Shown here: positions 56,327 through 64,000 of the stretch, one piece after another | Layout of the letters: the number at the start of each line of letters is the position of its first letter | Numbering within the stretch: position 1 is the stretch's first letter | NCBI GenBank assembly: GCA_902521155.1 | Contig: CABYQR010000001.1 | Span: 62,001 to 126,000, forward strand | Origin: an uncultured Alphaproteobacteria bacterium | GTDB lineage: Bacteria; Pseudomonadota; Alphaproteobacteria; HIMB59 | DNA: 64,000 nucleotides | Direction of reading: 5' to 3' | Notes under the pieces: model-generated | The model's input: the letters and a program-made list of their open reading frames with translations, nothing else | Told to the model about the DNA's origin: nothing | Databases searched by the model: none | Program-made: the position numbers and the translations under genes

Positions 56327-56327
56327 A

Positions 56328-57173
56328 ATGAATTGGCTAACTGATTTTGTAAAACCAAAATTAAGCTCCCTTGTTGGTAAAAAAGAAACTCCATCAGATC
56401 TTTGGACTACATGCTCAAAGTGTAATTTAATGCTTTATAGATCAGAACTTGAAAAAAACTTCTATGTTTGCAGTCATTGTGATCAGCATATGTACGTTGA
56501 TATTGATAGCCGATTTAGACAATTATTCGATGAACAAAAATATGATTTTATTGAAATTCCCATAGAAAACTCTGATCCTTTAGAGTTTAAAGACCTAAAA
56601 AAATATACAGACCGTATTAAAGAGGCTCAAAAAAAAACAAATCAAAAAGATGCTGCCATAGTGGCCACAGGTAAAATGGGTGGCCAATTAGTATGTATAT
56701 TTCTTCTAGATTTTAGTTTTATGGGAGGGTCAATGGGGCAATATGTAGGTGAAGCATTCAAAATAGGCTGTCAAAAAGCAGTTGAACTTCAATGTCCTTT
56801 CATTTCTATATCTTCCTCTGGAGGGGCTAGAATGCAAGAAGGATTAATTAGTTTAATGCAACTGCCAAAAACCGTAGCTGCAGTAAACCTTTTAGACAAA
56901 GAAAAAATTCCTTTTATTAGTCTCTTAACTCACCCAACCACTGGAGGGGTTAGCGCATCTTTCGCCATGCTTGGTGATATTATTATAGCTGAAAAAGGAA
57001 GTATGATTGGTTTTGCAGGTAAAAGAGTAATTGAAAAAACAATTAATGAACAATTACCTGAAGATTTTCAAACAGCAGAGTACCTACTAGATCATGGAAT
57101 GATTGATATGGTGGTTCACAGAAAAGAATTAAGAGACACACTCTCTCGTGTCGTATCTTTTGTAAAAAAATAA
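56328..57173 (+). CDS. accD: Acetyl-CoA carboxylase carboxyltransferase beta subunit
   Basis: This protein of 281 residues has the N-terminal zinc ribbon (TTCSKCNLMLYRSEL with FYVCSHC, four Cys) and the carboxyltransferase core: GQYVGEAFKIGCQKAVE, SISSSGGARMQEG with the oxyanion Gly-Gly, and LTHPTTGGVSASFAMLGDI. With AccA it transfers carboxyl from biotin to acetyl-CoA for fatty acid synthesis. The order trpA-accD-folC is conserved widely in proteobacteria. Confidence 0.97.
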   Translation: MNWLTDFVKPKLSSLVGKKETPSDLWTTCSKCNLMLYRSELEKNFYVCSHCDQHMYVDIDSRFRQLFDEQKYDFIEIPIENSDPLEFKDLKKYTDRIKEAQKKTNQKDAAIVATGKMGGQLVCIFLLDFSFMGGSMGQYVGEAFKIGCQKAVELQCPFISISSSGGARMQEGLISLMQLPKTVAAVNLLDKEKIPFISLLTHPTTGGVSASFAMLGDIIIAEKGSMIGFAGKRVIEKTINEQLPEDFQTAEYLLDHGMIDMVVHRKELRDTLSRVVSFVKK

Positions 57174-57178
57174 TTTCT

Positions 57179-58423
57179 TTGAAAGATCCTATTTTTAAAA
57201 GACTACTTAGCCTTCATCCAAAATTTTCAGATTTATCTCTAGGAAGAATTAAAAAACTTTTAAAAGAAATAGGTTTTGATGAGAGAAAGCTACCTACAAT
57301 AATTCATATTGCGGGGACAAATGGTAAGGGATCTACTGCTGCAATCTTAAAATCAATTTTAAATGAACACGGATACTCAACACATCTATATACAACACCG
57401 CACTTAGTAAATTTTAATGAAAGAATCCAATTAAATTCAAAAAATATCTCCAATAAAAAACTAATAAAGTATTTAAAATTTTGTGAAGAAATAAATAATG
57501 GTAGATTAATTACTTTCTTTGAAATAACGACAGCAGCAGCTTTTAAAGCATTTCAGGATCATCAAGCTGATTTTTTGATATTAGAAGTGGGTTTAGGTGG
57601 AAGGTTTGACGCGACAAATGTTATTAAAAAAAAGAAATTCGCTGCAATTACCCCAATTTCAATCGATCATCAAGATTATTTGGGAAACTCCCTATCACAA
57701 ATCGCATATGAAAAACTTGGAGTTTTAAATTCAAAAAGTATAAATATTATTAATAAGCAAAAACCCAAAGTAATGAATTTTATTAAAGATCAGCTTAATA
57801 AGAGAAACTTAGAGGCACAAATCTTTAATCGTGAATGGACTATTAGGTCAGATACTTATTTTTCTAAACAGGTTAAAATCAATTTATCTAAATTAAGTTT
57901 GCTTGGAAAGCACCAGAAATTTAATGCGGGTCTTGCTATTCATTTAGCAAAAAATATTTTAAAAGATAGTTTTGATATTGTTACTACAGAAAAAGCTCTT
58001 GAAAAATGTCAATGGCCTGGAAGATTACAGTTAATACATAAAGGATCTATTCCTAGAAAAATATTAAAATTTAAAAATATTTACTTAGATGGTTTTCATA
58101 ACATTGATGGTATGAAAGTGCTTATGGGGTCTCTTAATTCTAATAAGAAGATATTAATATGTTCCTTTTTAAATAATAAAAAATATAGATCCATGTTGTC
58201 TAATCTTTCTAAAAAATTTCATAAAATAATTGTAGTAAAAATGAATGAGGAAAACTCCATTACAAAAAAAGATTTGCCTCGAAATCTTTCACTCACTTAT
58301 GTTAAATCTCTAAAAGAATCTTTTTTATTTATAAATAAATTTTCTACTTCTCAAACTTCTGTTTACTTCGGGGGTTCTCTATATTTTATAGGCGAAGTAT
58401 TGAAAATGAATAAATCAAATTAA
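57179..58423 (+). CDS. folC: Dihydrofolate synthase/folylpolyglutamate synthase
   Basis: This Mur ligase-fold enzyme (414 residues) adds glutamate to dihydropteroate and folates. The P-loop is AGTNGKGSTAA near residue 46, followed by THLYTTPHLVNFNERIQ, EVGLGGRFDATN and ITPISIDHQDYLG, and the second-domain motif LDGFHNIDGM (usually DGAHN). Translation starts at TTG 5 bases after accD. It supplies polyglutamylated THF, which the sox and methyltransferase genes of this window need. It ends the long plus-strand run. Confidence 0.94.
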   Translation: MKDPIFKRLLSLHPKFSDLSLGRIKKLLKEIGFDERKLPTIIHIAGTNGKGSTAAILKSILNEHGYSTHLYTTPHLVNFNERIQLNSKNISNKKLIKYLKFCEEINNGRLITFFEITTAAAFKAFQDHQADFLILEVGLGGRFDATNVIKKKKFAAITPISIDHQDYLGNSLSQIAYEKLGVLNSKSINIINKQKPKVMNFIKDQLNKRNLEAQIFNREWTIRSDTYFSKQVKINLSKLSLLGKHQKFNAGLAIHLAKNILKDSFDIVTTEKALEKCQWPGRLQLIHKGSIPRKILKFKNIYLDGFHNIDGMKVLMGSLNSNKKILICSFLNNKKYRSMLSNLSKKFHKIIVVKMNEENSITKKDLPRNLSLTYVKSLKESFLFINKFSTSQTSVYFGGSLYFIGEVLKMNKSN

Positions 58424-58462
58424 CTTTTCAAAAAAATTAAAAAATTTAACATATTTTAAAAA

Positions 58463-58798
58463 TTAGATTTTAGACTTATTTTTTAGATATAATAAAATTG
58501 CAAGAAATTCATAGGCTATTTGCCATAATTGTTTCAAAATAGGCCAACTCAATATAATTGAGAGAATGCGCCATTTAGGCATCTTTGACCATAAAACAAG
58601 AAATGACTCTGCTCCCGATAATATTTTTCCTTCATGGTAAACATGCATTCTTCGAAATAATTGTTTTTTACTGAGATGTTTAATATGTTCGTCCACACTT
58701 TCAGAAATATCAATAAAATTTATATGGCCATTATTTTTTTTATAATGACTAATCTCTGCATTACAGATATTGCATGATCCATTATAATAAACTTTCAT
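58463..58798 (-). CDS. DUF393 (DCC family) thiol-disulfide oxidoreductase-like protein
   Basis: This small protein (111 residues) starts with VYYNGSCNICNAEI, the Cys-x-x-Cys motif of the DCC/DUF393 family (usual form DG.CPLC). IDISE and the RMHVYHEGKILSGAESFLVL segment also match. A hydrophobic C-terminal helix could contact the membrane. The family is predicted to act in thiol-disulfide exchange, without a settled function. It is last in a minus-strand group, 2 bases after the GST gene. Confidence 0.82.
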   Translation of the reverse strand: MKVYYNGSCNICNAEISHYKKNNGHINFIDISESVDEHIKHLSKKQLFRRMHVYHEGKILSGAESFLVLWSKMPKWRILSIILSWPILKQLWQIAYEFLAILLYLKNKSKI

Positions 58799-58800
58799 TG

Positions 58801-59421
58801 TTAAACTAAAGGTGGGAATTCATCTTTTTTGAATAGATCATACCCTTTTAAAACAGCAGGTCTAATTTTAATTAGATTATACCAACGAGTTAAATAAGAG
58901 TAATTTTTTAAACCAATATCATGAATTGGATGTCTTGCTATCCAAGGGAAAGTAGCGATGTCTGCAATAGAATATGTTTTAGCTAAATATTCATTATGGG
59001 ATAAATGATTATCTAATCTTTCGTATATTGTTTTAGCTATTTGAAAATAACGCTCTTCCCCAAAAGAACTTTTACCAGGATGGTAATGATGAAATTGATG
59101 ATGTTGGCCAATCATAGGTCCAACGTACGCCATCTGTATCATAAGCCATTGATTGGTTAAGTCTTTATTTTCTCCATAAAAGTCTCCGGAGTAATTTGCT
59201 AAGTAAATAAGGATGGCACCAGACTCAAAATAAGATTCACCAGTTTTTAAATTTTTTAAAACTGGAATTTTAGAAAAAGGTGAAATTTTTTTAAAATCTT
59301 CACTAAACTGCTCCCCTTTGTCTATATCAATGAGACTTACCTTATAATCCTCATTTATTTCCTCAAGCATAATGGAAACTTTTCTAGCATTAGGGGTGCT
59401 ATCTGCAAAAAGTTCAAACAT
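58801..59421 (-). CDS. Glutathione S-transferase (YfcG/YghU-like)
   Basis: This cytoplasmic GST has 206 residues. The thioredoxin-fold N domain has FADSTPNARKVSIMLEE with the Thr-Pro-Asn used by Nu-class enzymes, SPFSKIPVL with the cis-Pro, and ESGAILIYLA. The helical C domain has MIGQHHQFHHY and SIADIATFPWI. E. coli YfcG and YghU show disulfide-bond reductase activity with glutathione. Its start overlaps the stop of the membrane-protein gene by one base. Confidence 0.9.
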   Translation of the reverse strand: MFELFADSTPNARKVSIMLEEINEDYKVSLIDIDKGEQFSEDFKKISPFSKIPVLKNLKTGESYFESGAILIYLANYSGDFYGENKDLTNQWLMIQMAYVGPMIGQHHQFHHYHPGKSSFGEERYFQIAKTIYERLDNHLSHNEYLAKTYSIADIATFPWIARHPIHDIGLKNYSYLTRWYNLIKIRPAVLKGYDLFKKDEFPPLV

Positions 59422-59756
59422 TAAATCAAGCTAGTTATATATTTATGAACAAAATAACCGATTAACAATAGAATGATGCCTAATCCATAAATTAACCAGA
59501 AATTCATGTTAAAATTTTTTGCGAAAAAAAAGGGGAGAAAAAATATATAGGATACCGGAACCCCCACAAGAATGCTTTTAGCAAAAATAACTGTGTTTTC
59601 TGTATTTTTGTGCTCCAAATAAGAAAAAGCTATCGCAATAATACTGGCAATAGGTAGGGCTATAATGAAGCCAGATAGCTCTGGTTTTTTTCCAGAGAGC
59701 CAACTAGCAAAAGCAATGACTAAGGCGGCTAATAAAACTTTTACTAAAAAAATCAT
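59421..59756 (-). CDS. Small four-helix integral membrane protein of unknown function
   Basis: This protein of 111 residues is almost entirely hydrophobic, with about four membrane segments (roughly 3-18, 27-46, 56-78 and 86-105) and a loop GKKPELSG after the first. It resembles the DUF3147-type small membrane proteins, but I am not certain of the family. It is translationally coupled to the GST gene and follows the DUF4198 gene by 38 bases. No function can be given. Confidence 0.6.
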   Translation of the reverse strand: MIFLVKVLLAALVIAFASWLSGKKPELSGFIIALPIASIIAIAFSYLEHKNTENTVIFAKSILVGVPVSYIFFLPFFFAKNFNMNFWLIYGLGIILLLIGYFVHKYITSLI

Positions 59757-59794
59757 TGTATTGGTACTTTATACCATTTGTTAGAAATTAAAGA

Positions 59795-60625
59795 TTACTT
59801 TTCAGGAATAGTAAATGTTGTAGAAGCCCAAACACTATGCCAGATGGGTTCCTTTTTTTTAGGATCACCTTTTTTTGGGGTAATTATTACTGAGTCCAAT
59901 AAATAATCCCTTCCTTTTTCAGCTATGAATTCTAAAGATCCCTCTTTATCAGTAACGAGGGTGATTATTTTAGCTTCTTCTTGGTTTTTTTTACTAAAGA
60001 TTGTGACTTTTTGATTTTTGAGAGGTTTTTTTTTATAATAAAGATGGGCTGATATTTTATTATCCTTTAATTCGTATGGATTATTTTTTAAAACAAATTC
60101 AAATAAGAGACCTGTTTTTTTATCTCGGCCAGAAGTGCCTTTGATTACTATTAAGGATTTAGCATAACGACGGTAACTCTCTACAAAATTTTCTGAGGGA
60201 TAATTTAATTCAAAATGTTGATCAATTAATTCTCTGTGACTTTTTTCCAAAACAAAATCTTCAAATTTAGAAAATTTTTTATAATCAACAAACTTATCAT
60301 TTGTTTCATGATAGATAATTACAAGATTATCTATTGATGATTTCAAGTTTAAGGCTGGAACATCACCTAATACACCTTTTACTTTTATTTTTTTATTCTT
60401 ACTTCCTGATAAAATATTAAATTTAGTAAAATCTGATGTATTATACATCAAAGTCATACCTTCAAAATTTTGACCTACTTTTAGATGTGCTTCGATTTGA
60501 TTATTTTCATTTATATATTTTAAAGGCTCAATCCAAAACTCATGAGCGTTAAGGATAGACCCAGAAGTAAAAAGATAGCAAAAAAAGACAAGTAAATTTT
60601 TACGGATTTTGATAAACATATTCAT
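59795..60625 (-). CDS. DUF4198-like exported protein
   Basis: This protein has 276 residues from the ATG at 60625 (60619 is also possible). A longer frame upstream lies inside the divergent gene and has no signal sequence. The signal peptide (about 1-28, ending LNAHEFW) leads into a beta-rich domain. The mature start HEFWIEP, then a GQNFEGM turn and a late Ig-like segment (VTLVTDKEGSLEF) fit DUF4198, periplasmic proteins often found near metal (Ni/Co) uptake genes. It is placed back-to-back with the HupE/UreJ-like gene, which supports a joint periplasmic or membrane role in metal handling. Confidence 0.68.
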   Translation of the reverse strand: MNMFIKIRKNLLVFFCYLFTSGSILNAHEFWIEPLKYINENNQIEAHLKVGQNFEGMTLMYNTSDFTKFNILSGSKNKKIKVKGVLGDVPALNLKSSIDNLVIIYHETNDKFVDYKKFSKFEDFVLEKSHRELIDQHFELNYPSENFVESYRRYAKSLIVIKGTSGRDKKTGLLFEFVLKNNPYELKDNKISAHLYYKKKPLKNQKVTIFSKKNQEEAKIITLVTDKEGSLEFIAEKGRDYLLDSVIITPKKGDPKKKEPIWHSVWASTTFTIPEK

Positions 60626-60626
60626 G

Positions 60627-61745
60627 ATGAAAAAAATTTTTTTAACACTGTTATTTTTTATATGTTTCAACGTAAAATCCCATGAAATAAAGCCTGCTGT
60701 TGTAGATTTTTTCATCATCGATGATATTGCCACTCTATTTTTCAATATTAACTCTGAGGTTGTCTTAGCTGATATTAATGCTTCTAAGTATGAGGATACC
60801 AATGATGCACCTGAAGCCGCCCAATATAACTATTTTAGGGAACTATCAGATGTAGAATTGGAGGAATATATATCTAAAGAGTGGAATTCTTTCTCTAAAA
60901 AAATAAATATTCAATCTAATAGTCAGTTATTGGATTTGAATTTAATTGAGGTGGATGTTGAAGTTGAGCCTAACTTAGAATTTACGAGAGATACTATTTT
61001 AAAAGTTCAAACAAAAATTGATAAAGATTTTGTTATTTTTTTTGACGGGTCCCTTGGCTCAGTTGTTGTTAGACAATTTGAAGATTTTACAAAAAATAAA
61101 GTCATATTTGCAGAATTCCTTCAACCTGGAGAAACCTCTCCTGTTTTATCTAATAATACTAGTTCATCTTTTTGGGAAACAGCACTTGAGTATCTTTTTG
61201 TGGGAGTTGAACATATAGTTCCAAAAGGACTAGACCATATACTCTTTATATTGGGTCTGTTCTTCTACTCTATTAAGCTAAAGCCACTTCTAATGCAAGT
61301 TACGATGTTTACATTTGCTCATTCTTTCACCTTAGTTCTTGCAACTTTTAATCTTATATTTATTCCTGCTTCAATTGTTGAGCCTCTTATTGCTTTATCA
61401 ATTAGCTATGTAGCTTTTGAAAATATTTTTTCAAAAAAATTAAAATTCAACAAATATAATTCCCTCACTAGATACTTTATAATATTTGTTTTTGGTCTTA
61501 TACATGGTCTAGGGTTTGCGTTTGTTTTAGGAGATATTGGTTTAGATTCAGGTCAGTTAATTCTTAGCCTGATATCATTCAATATTGGTGTTGAATTAGC
61601 TCAAATAGGAATAATAATTGTAATGTTTTTTTTAATGTTTATACCCTCAAAAAGAACTTGGTATAAAAAATTTATTCAATTTCCTTTATCTGCACTCATA
61701 GGATTAATTGGATTTTATTGGCTTGTTGAAAGAGTCTTTTTTTAG
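60627..61745 (+). CDS. HupE/UreJ-like membrane protein
   Basis: This protein of 372 residues has a signal peptide ending at KSHEIKPA (the family usually shows AHEIRPA), an extracytoplasmic domain to about residue 185, and five or six membrane segments. FVGVEHIVPKGLDHILFILGLF and FTFAHSFTLVLA carry the His/Asp residues that define HupE/UreJ, and FGLIHGLGFAFVL repeats the pattern. The family is linked to nickel or cobalt uptake. The ATG at 60624 is equally possible. Its start touches that of the divergent DUF4198 gene; its stop overlaps the next gene. Confidence 0.8.
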   Translation: MKKIFLTLLFFICFNVKSHEIKPAVVDFFIIDDIATLFFNINSEVVLADINASKYEDTNDAPEAAQYNYFRELSDVELEEYISKEWNSFSKKINIQSNSQLLDLNLIEVDVEVEPNLEFTRDTILKVQTKIDKDFVIFFDGSLGSVVVRQFEDFTKNKVIFAEFLQPGETSPVLSNNTSSSFWETALEYLFVGVEHIVPKGLDHILFILGLFFYSIKLKPLLMQVTMFTFAHSFTLVLATFNLIFIPASIVEPLIALSISYVAFENIFSKKLKFNKYNSLTRYFIIFVFGLIHGLGFAFVLGDIGLDSGQLILSLISFNIGVELAQIGIIIVMFFLMFIPSKRTWYKKFIQFPLSALIGLIGFYWLVERVFF

Positions 61746-62299
61746 TAAATAGTTTCTATACTACCCAACACTTTCAAACTTTTATCAGTTATTACCATTT
61801 CTCCGGAACTGGGGTAATAGTCTAAAATTCCTCCAATAATGACGTAGTGTGTTATAAAAATAATATTTCCATGATCTTCTTTTAAGTTAAAAATTAATTT
61901 TTGTAGATCTTTCATTTGTCTTGAATGATTTTTTTGATATTTATTAGAAAATGTAGAGTTTAGTAATTTTAATTCTTGATAGTCTCCGAAGGCGTATAGA
62001 GCAGTATCTTTGCAACGACACCATTGACTCGAAAAAACCTTATCAAAAGATATATTATTTTCTTGAAATATCTCTCCTAACAAAATGGATTGTTCTATAC
62101 CTTGTTGATTAAGATTTCTCTGAGTCTTACAGTCTTCGAGAGAAAAATTTAATGGGTCTCCCACTCCCGGTGCATAAGCATGTCTAATAAATATAATCTT
62201 TCCACCCTGGTTCAGTAATTCCAATTCTTTTTGATTAGCCAATGAACTTGAAGTGGCACATAGGAAAAAAGATAGGATTAATAAAAAAATGTATCTCAT
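61742..62299 (-). CDS. Exported histidine phosphatase family protein
   Basis: This protein of 185 residues has a signal peptide (about 1-21) and the phosphoglycerate mutase-like active-site motif FIRHAYAPG with catalytic His40 (usual form RHG/RHA). FSSQWCRCKDTA (the second Arg), and FITHYVIIGGIL with the second His, complete the site. Two Cys in WCRC could form a disulfide in the periplasm. The substrate is unknown; periplasmic phosphoester removal is likely. Stop overlaps that of the HupE-like gene by 4 bases. Confidence 0.82.
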   Translation of the reverse strand: MRYIFLLILSFFLCATSSSLANQKELELLNQGGKIIFIRHAYAPGVGDPLNFSLEDCKTQRNLNQQGIEQSILLGEIFQENNISFDKVFSSQWCRCKDTALYAFGDYQELKLLNSTFSNKYQKNHSRQMKDLQKLIFNLKEDHGNIIFITHYVIIGGILDYYPSSGEMVITDKSLKVLGSIETIY

Positions 62300-62385
62300 G
62301 CTTGAGGTTTATATTGCTTAATATTTTTTTTCTTAATTTTATTAAAAATAGGTATTCTATGAAAAAGAAATTGATTCATTAATAA

Positions 62386-63159
62386 TTAAAATAGATCGGT
62401 TAATTTGTTTTGACTTATATTCATTGAATTGAGAAGTATGGAAATGTGTTTTGAAATTTCAACACTATTTGGGGTGTCGCTATGAAGACAGATTGAGTGA
62501 ATTTTTGTGGGAAGCAATAATCCTGAGCGACTAATTATACTCCCTTTGTGAATTATATTTTGAATGTGATTTACTGATTTCTCAGGATCGGTTATTAATG
62601 ATCCCTCGATATTTCTTGGTGTAAGAGTAGCATCATCCTCATATGTTCTATCAGCATAAACTTCTAAGGCCGTGGTCATGCCTTCAATTTCACTAACTTT
62701 AGCCAATTTACTTAATGCTGGTGCTAGCATAATAAGTTCAGGGTGATTTTTTTTTAAAAATTTTACTATTTCAAAAGCTAAATCTTCATCACGACTTGCT
62801 AGATAATTCAATGCACCATGAGGTTTGAAATGTGTAGTGGATATATCACATTCTTTAGTCATATCTTTCATAAAATTTATTTGATCTTTCAGTAATTGAT
62901 GAATAAGAAGTCTATCCCAAGAAACAATAGCTCTTCCAAAATTTTTCTTATCTAAAAAAGATGCATGGGCTCCGATAGAAACATTTTTTTGCTTACAAGA
63001 CTTTAATACATCTAACACAACATCTTTATGCCCTCCATGAAAAAGGCAACTAACATTAGCAGAGTTAATTTGAGGTATTAAAAATTGATCAATATCTTCG
63101 AAGAATTCTCTATCTTGCTCCCCTAAGTCAGAATTTAAATTAATTTTATTCACAGACAT
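62386..63159 (-). CDS. pxpA: 5-oxoprolinase subunit A (PxpA, LamB/YcsF family)
   Basis: This protein of 257 residues begins INLNSDLGEQ (family start: DLNCDLGE), then SANVSCLFHGGHKDVV, IGAHASFLDKKNFGR and THFKPHGALNYLA, all typical of LamB/YcsF. DRTYEDDATLTPR and SICLHSDTPNSVEI near the end complete the set. With PxpB and PxpC it hydrolyses 5-oxoproline to glutamate using ATP. Its family site changes (FGR for FGR/YPD) look normal. It is divergent from pxpB with only 23 bases between starts. Confidence 0.93.
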   Translation of the reverse strand: MSVNKINLNSDLGEQDREFFEDIDQFLIPQINSANVSCLFHGGHKDVVLDVLKSCKQKNVSIGAHASFLDKKNFGRAIVSWDRLLIHQLLKDQINFMKDMTKECDISTTHFKPHGALNYLASRDEDLAFEIVKFLKKNHPELIMLAPALSKLAKVSEIEGMTTALEVYADRTYEDDATLTPRNIEGSLITDPEKSVNHIQNIIHKGSIISRSGLLLPTKIHSICLHSDTPNSVEISKHISILLNSMNISQNKLTDLF

Positions 63160-63182
63160 TGATATTAGATTAAAATAATCTT

Positions 63183-63902
63183 ATGTATTTTAAAGAGATA
63201 AATCATTATGGGGATCGAGGTCTGATAATAGATTTTGGCATAGAAAGCTCTAAAGATATCTCTCAAGAAATCAATGCTACAATCATCTATCTTAAAGATT
63301 TAAAGCTACCTGCTCTTAACACCATACCCTCTTATAATAAAATAGTCTTACATTTCAAAAATACCGAAGATAAACAAAAATCAATTCAAACTTTAGAAAT
63401 TATGATGAAGGATTTTAGGCCTCTTGATATCAAAAGACCTTATAAACGTTGGAATATACCCACATGTTACGAACCCCAATATGCTCTGGACTTGGAGAGG
63501 GTTCAAAAATTTCATGATTTAAGTATTCAAGAAATTGTTAATCTTCATACAAAAAAAATTTACTACAATTACTATATTGGCTTTATGCCAGGATTTCCTT
63601 ATCTAGGAGAGATATCATCTAAACTTATCACTCCAAGGCTTTCTTCACCAAGGGTTAGAATACCAGCAAGGTCTGTAGGTATAGCTAAAGAACATACCTG
63701 CATCTATCCTAAGGTATCTCCTGGGGGATGGAATATCATAGCTCAAGTACCATTTGATATCTTTAGTTTAGACCACTCTAGAACTTCATTATTCCTTCCT
63801 GGAGATGAGGTGGAGTTCAGTAAAGTCACTCAAAGTGAATTTGAAAAGATACAAAATAAAAATTTTCTTTTTGATGAAATTATAAAGGAATTTTCCCAAT
63901 GA
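63183..63902 (+). CDS. pxpB: 5-oxoprolinase subunit B (PxpB/KipI family)
   Basis: This protein of 239 residues starts INHYGDRGLIIDFG (family: GD.AllveFG). The cyclophilin-like core has YYNYYIGFMPGFPYLGEI, the RLSSPRVRIPARSVGIA loop, and YPKVSPGGWNIIAQVP, all strong KipI/PxpB marks. It pairs with PxpC as a hetero-oligomer. The pxpC start overlaps its stop by 4 bases. Confidence 0.94.
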   Translation: MYFKEINHYGDRGLIIDFGIESSKDISQEINATIIYLKDLKLPALNTIPSYNKIVLHFKNTEDKQKSIQTLEIMMKDFRPLDIKRPYKRWNIPTCYEPQYALDLERVQKFHDLSIQEIVNLHTKKIYYNYYIGFMPGFPYLGEISSKLITPRLSSPRVRIPARSVGIAKEHTCIYPKVSPGGWNIIAQVPFDIFSLDHSRTSLFLPGDEVEFSKVTQSEFEKIQNKNFLFDEIIKEFSQ

Positions 63903-64000
63903 ATTCTTTTTCTATTACTCGAACAGGAACCTACTTAACAATACAAGATTTTGGTCGTTTCCATTTACAGCACCTAGGTATCTCTTCTAGTGGCGCCATG
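63899..64000 (+). CDS. pxpC: 5-oxoprolinase subunit C (PxpC/KipA family), N-terminal fragment
   Basis: Only the first 34 codons lie in the window; the gene runs past the right edge. They contain TYLTIQDFGRFHLQHLGISS and end SSGAM, matching the family start TIQDLGR.GYQH.GvPPSGAMD. The ATGA overlap with pxpB and the gene order leave little doubt. Confidence 0.92.
   Translation, partial: MNSFSITRTGTYLTIQDFGRFHLQHLGISSSGAM

Noticed and set aside
60626..60802. N-terminal extension of the DUF4198 protein
   Set aside because: The extension runs antisense through the HupE-like signal peptide region and would bury the DUF4198 signal peptide.
1..64000. CRISPR array, insertion sequence, prophage or integrated island
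   Set aside because: No regularly spaced repeats, transposase or integrase-like proteins, or terminal repeats were seen; base composition looks even across the window.

Overview
The window is 64 kb of a chromosome from a streamlined, strongly AT-rich Gram-negative bacterium, most likely a marine alphaproteobacterium of the SAR11-like kind. The HIMB59/AEGEAN-169 type fits best because it carries an Frc-type sugar ABC transporter and a phosphofructokinase, but that placement is inference. Supporting signs are almost no intergenic DNA (no gene-free stretch reaches 300 bases), frequent 1-14 base gene overlaps, Frc genes of rhizobial type, an alphaproteobacterial order rnd-kdsD-lptC-lptA-lptB and aroA-rpsA-ihfB, and a heterotetrameric sarcosine oxidase. 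I saw no insertion sequences, prophage genes, CRISPR arrays or rRNA genes.

Region 1 (1-15.4 kb) is a sugar-use island. It holds the tail of an FGGY kinase, the frcBCA fructose/pentose importer, the kinase FrcK, xylulokinase, a class I aldolase-like protein, a PfkB kinase, a D-lyxose/D-mannose isomerase, a 2-hydroxyacid dehydrogenase, a sugar mutarotase, ribokinase, an L-glyceraldehyde-3-phosphate reductase-type AKR, an SGNH hydrolase, a Gfo/Idh/MocA oxidoreductase, a ROK fructokinase and 6-phosphofructokinase. Together these could import ribose, lyxose/xylulose, mannose and fructose and feed them into the pentose phosphate pathway and glycolysis.

Region 2 (15.4-26.2 kb) is a methylated-amine and C1 module: a 2-oxoglutarate oxygenase-like protein, soxB-soxD-soxA-soxG (sarcosine to glycine plus methylene-THF), a dimethylglycine/sarcosine dehydrogenase, a MetF-like reductase and a GcvT/DmdA/LigM-like methyltransferase. 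The last two look like a THF-dependent demethylation unit of unknown substrate, possibly the missing first step of glycine betaine breakdown. The block ends in a clear intrinsic terminator.

Region 3 (26.3-38.8 kb) has an unknown small protein, RmuC, two glycosyltransferases, then on the minus strand the translation operon infC-rpmI-rplT-pheS-pheT-lepA followed by tRNA-Ser(GGA). Two more glycosyltransferases and an alpha/beta hydrolase follow.

Region 4 (38.8-58.4 kb) has glutamate synthase gltD-gltB (minus), uppP, a complex I NDUFA9-like protein, and a 14-gene plus-strand run: rnd, kdsD, lptC, lptA, lptB, aroA, rpsA, ihfB, pyrF, trpF, trpB, trpA, accD, folC.

Region 5 (58.4-64 kb) has a small minus-strand operon (DUF4198, membrane protein, GST, DUF393), a back-to-back HupE/UreJ-like membrane protein, a secreted histidine phosphatase, and the 5-oxoprolinase genes pxpA (minus) and pxpB-pxpC (plus, pxpC cut by the window end).
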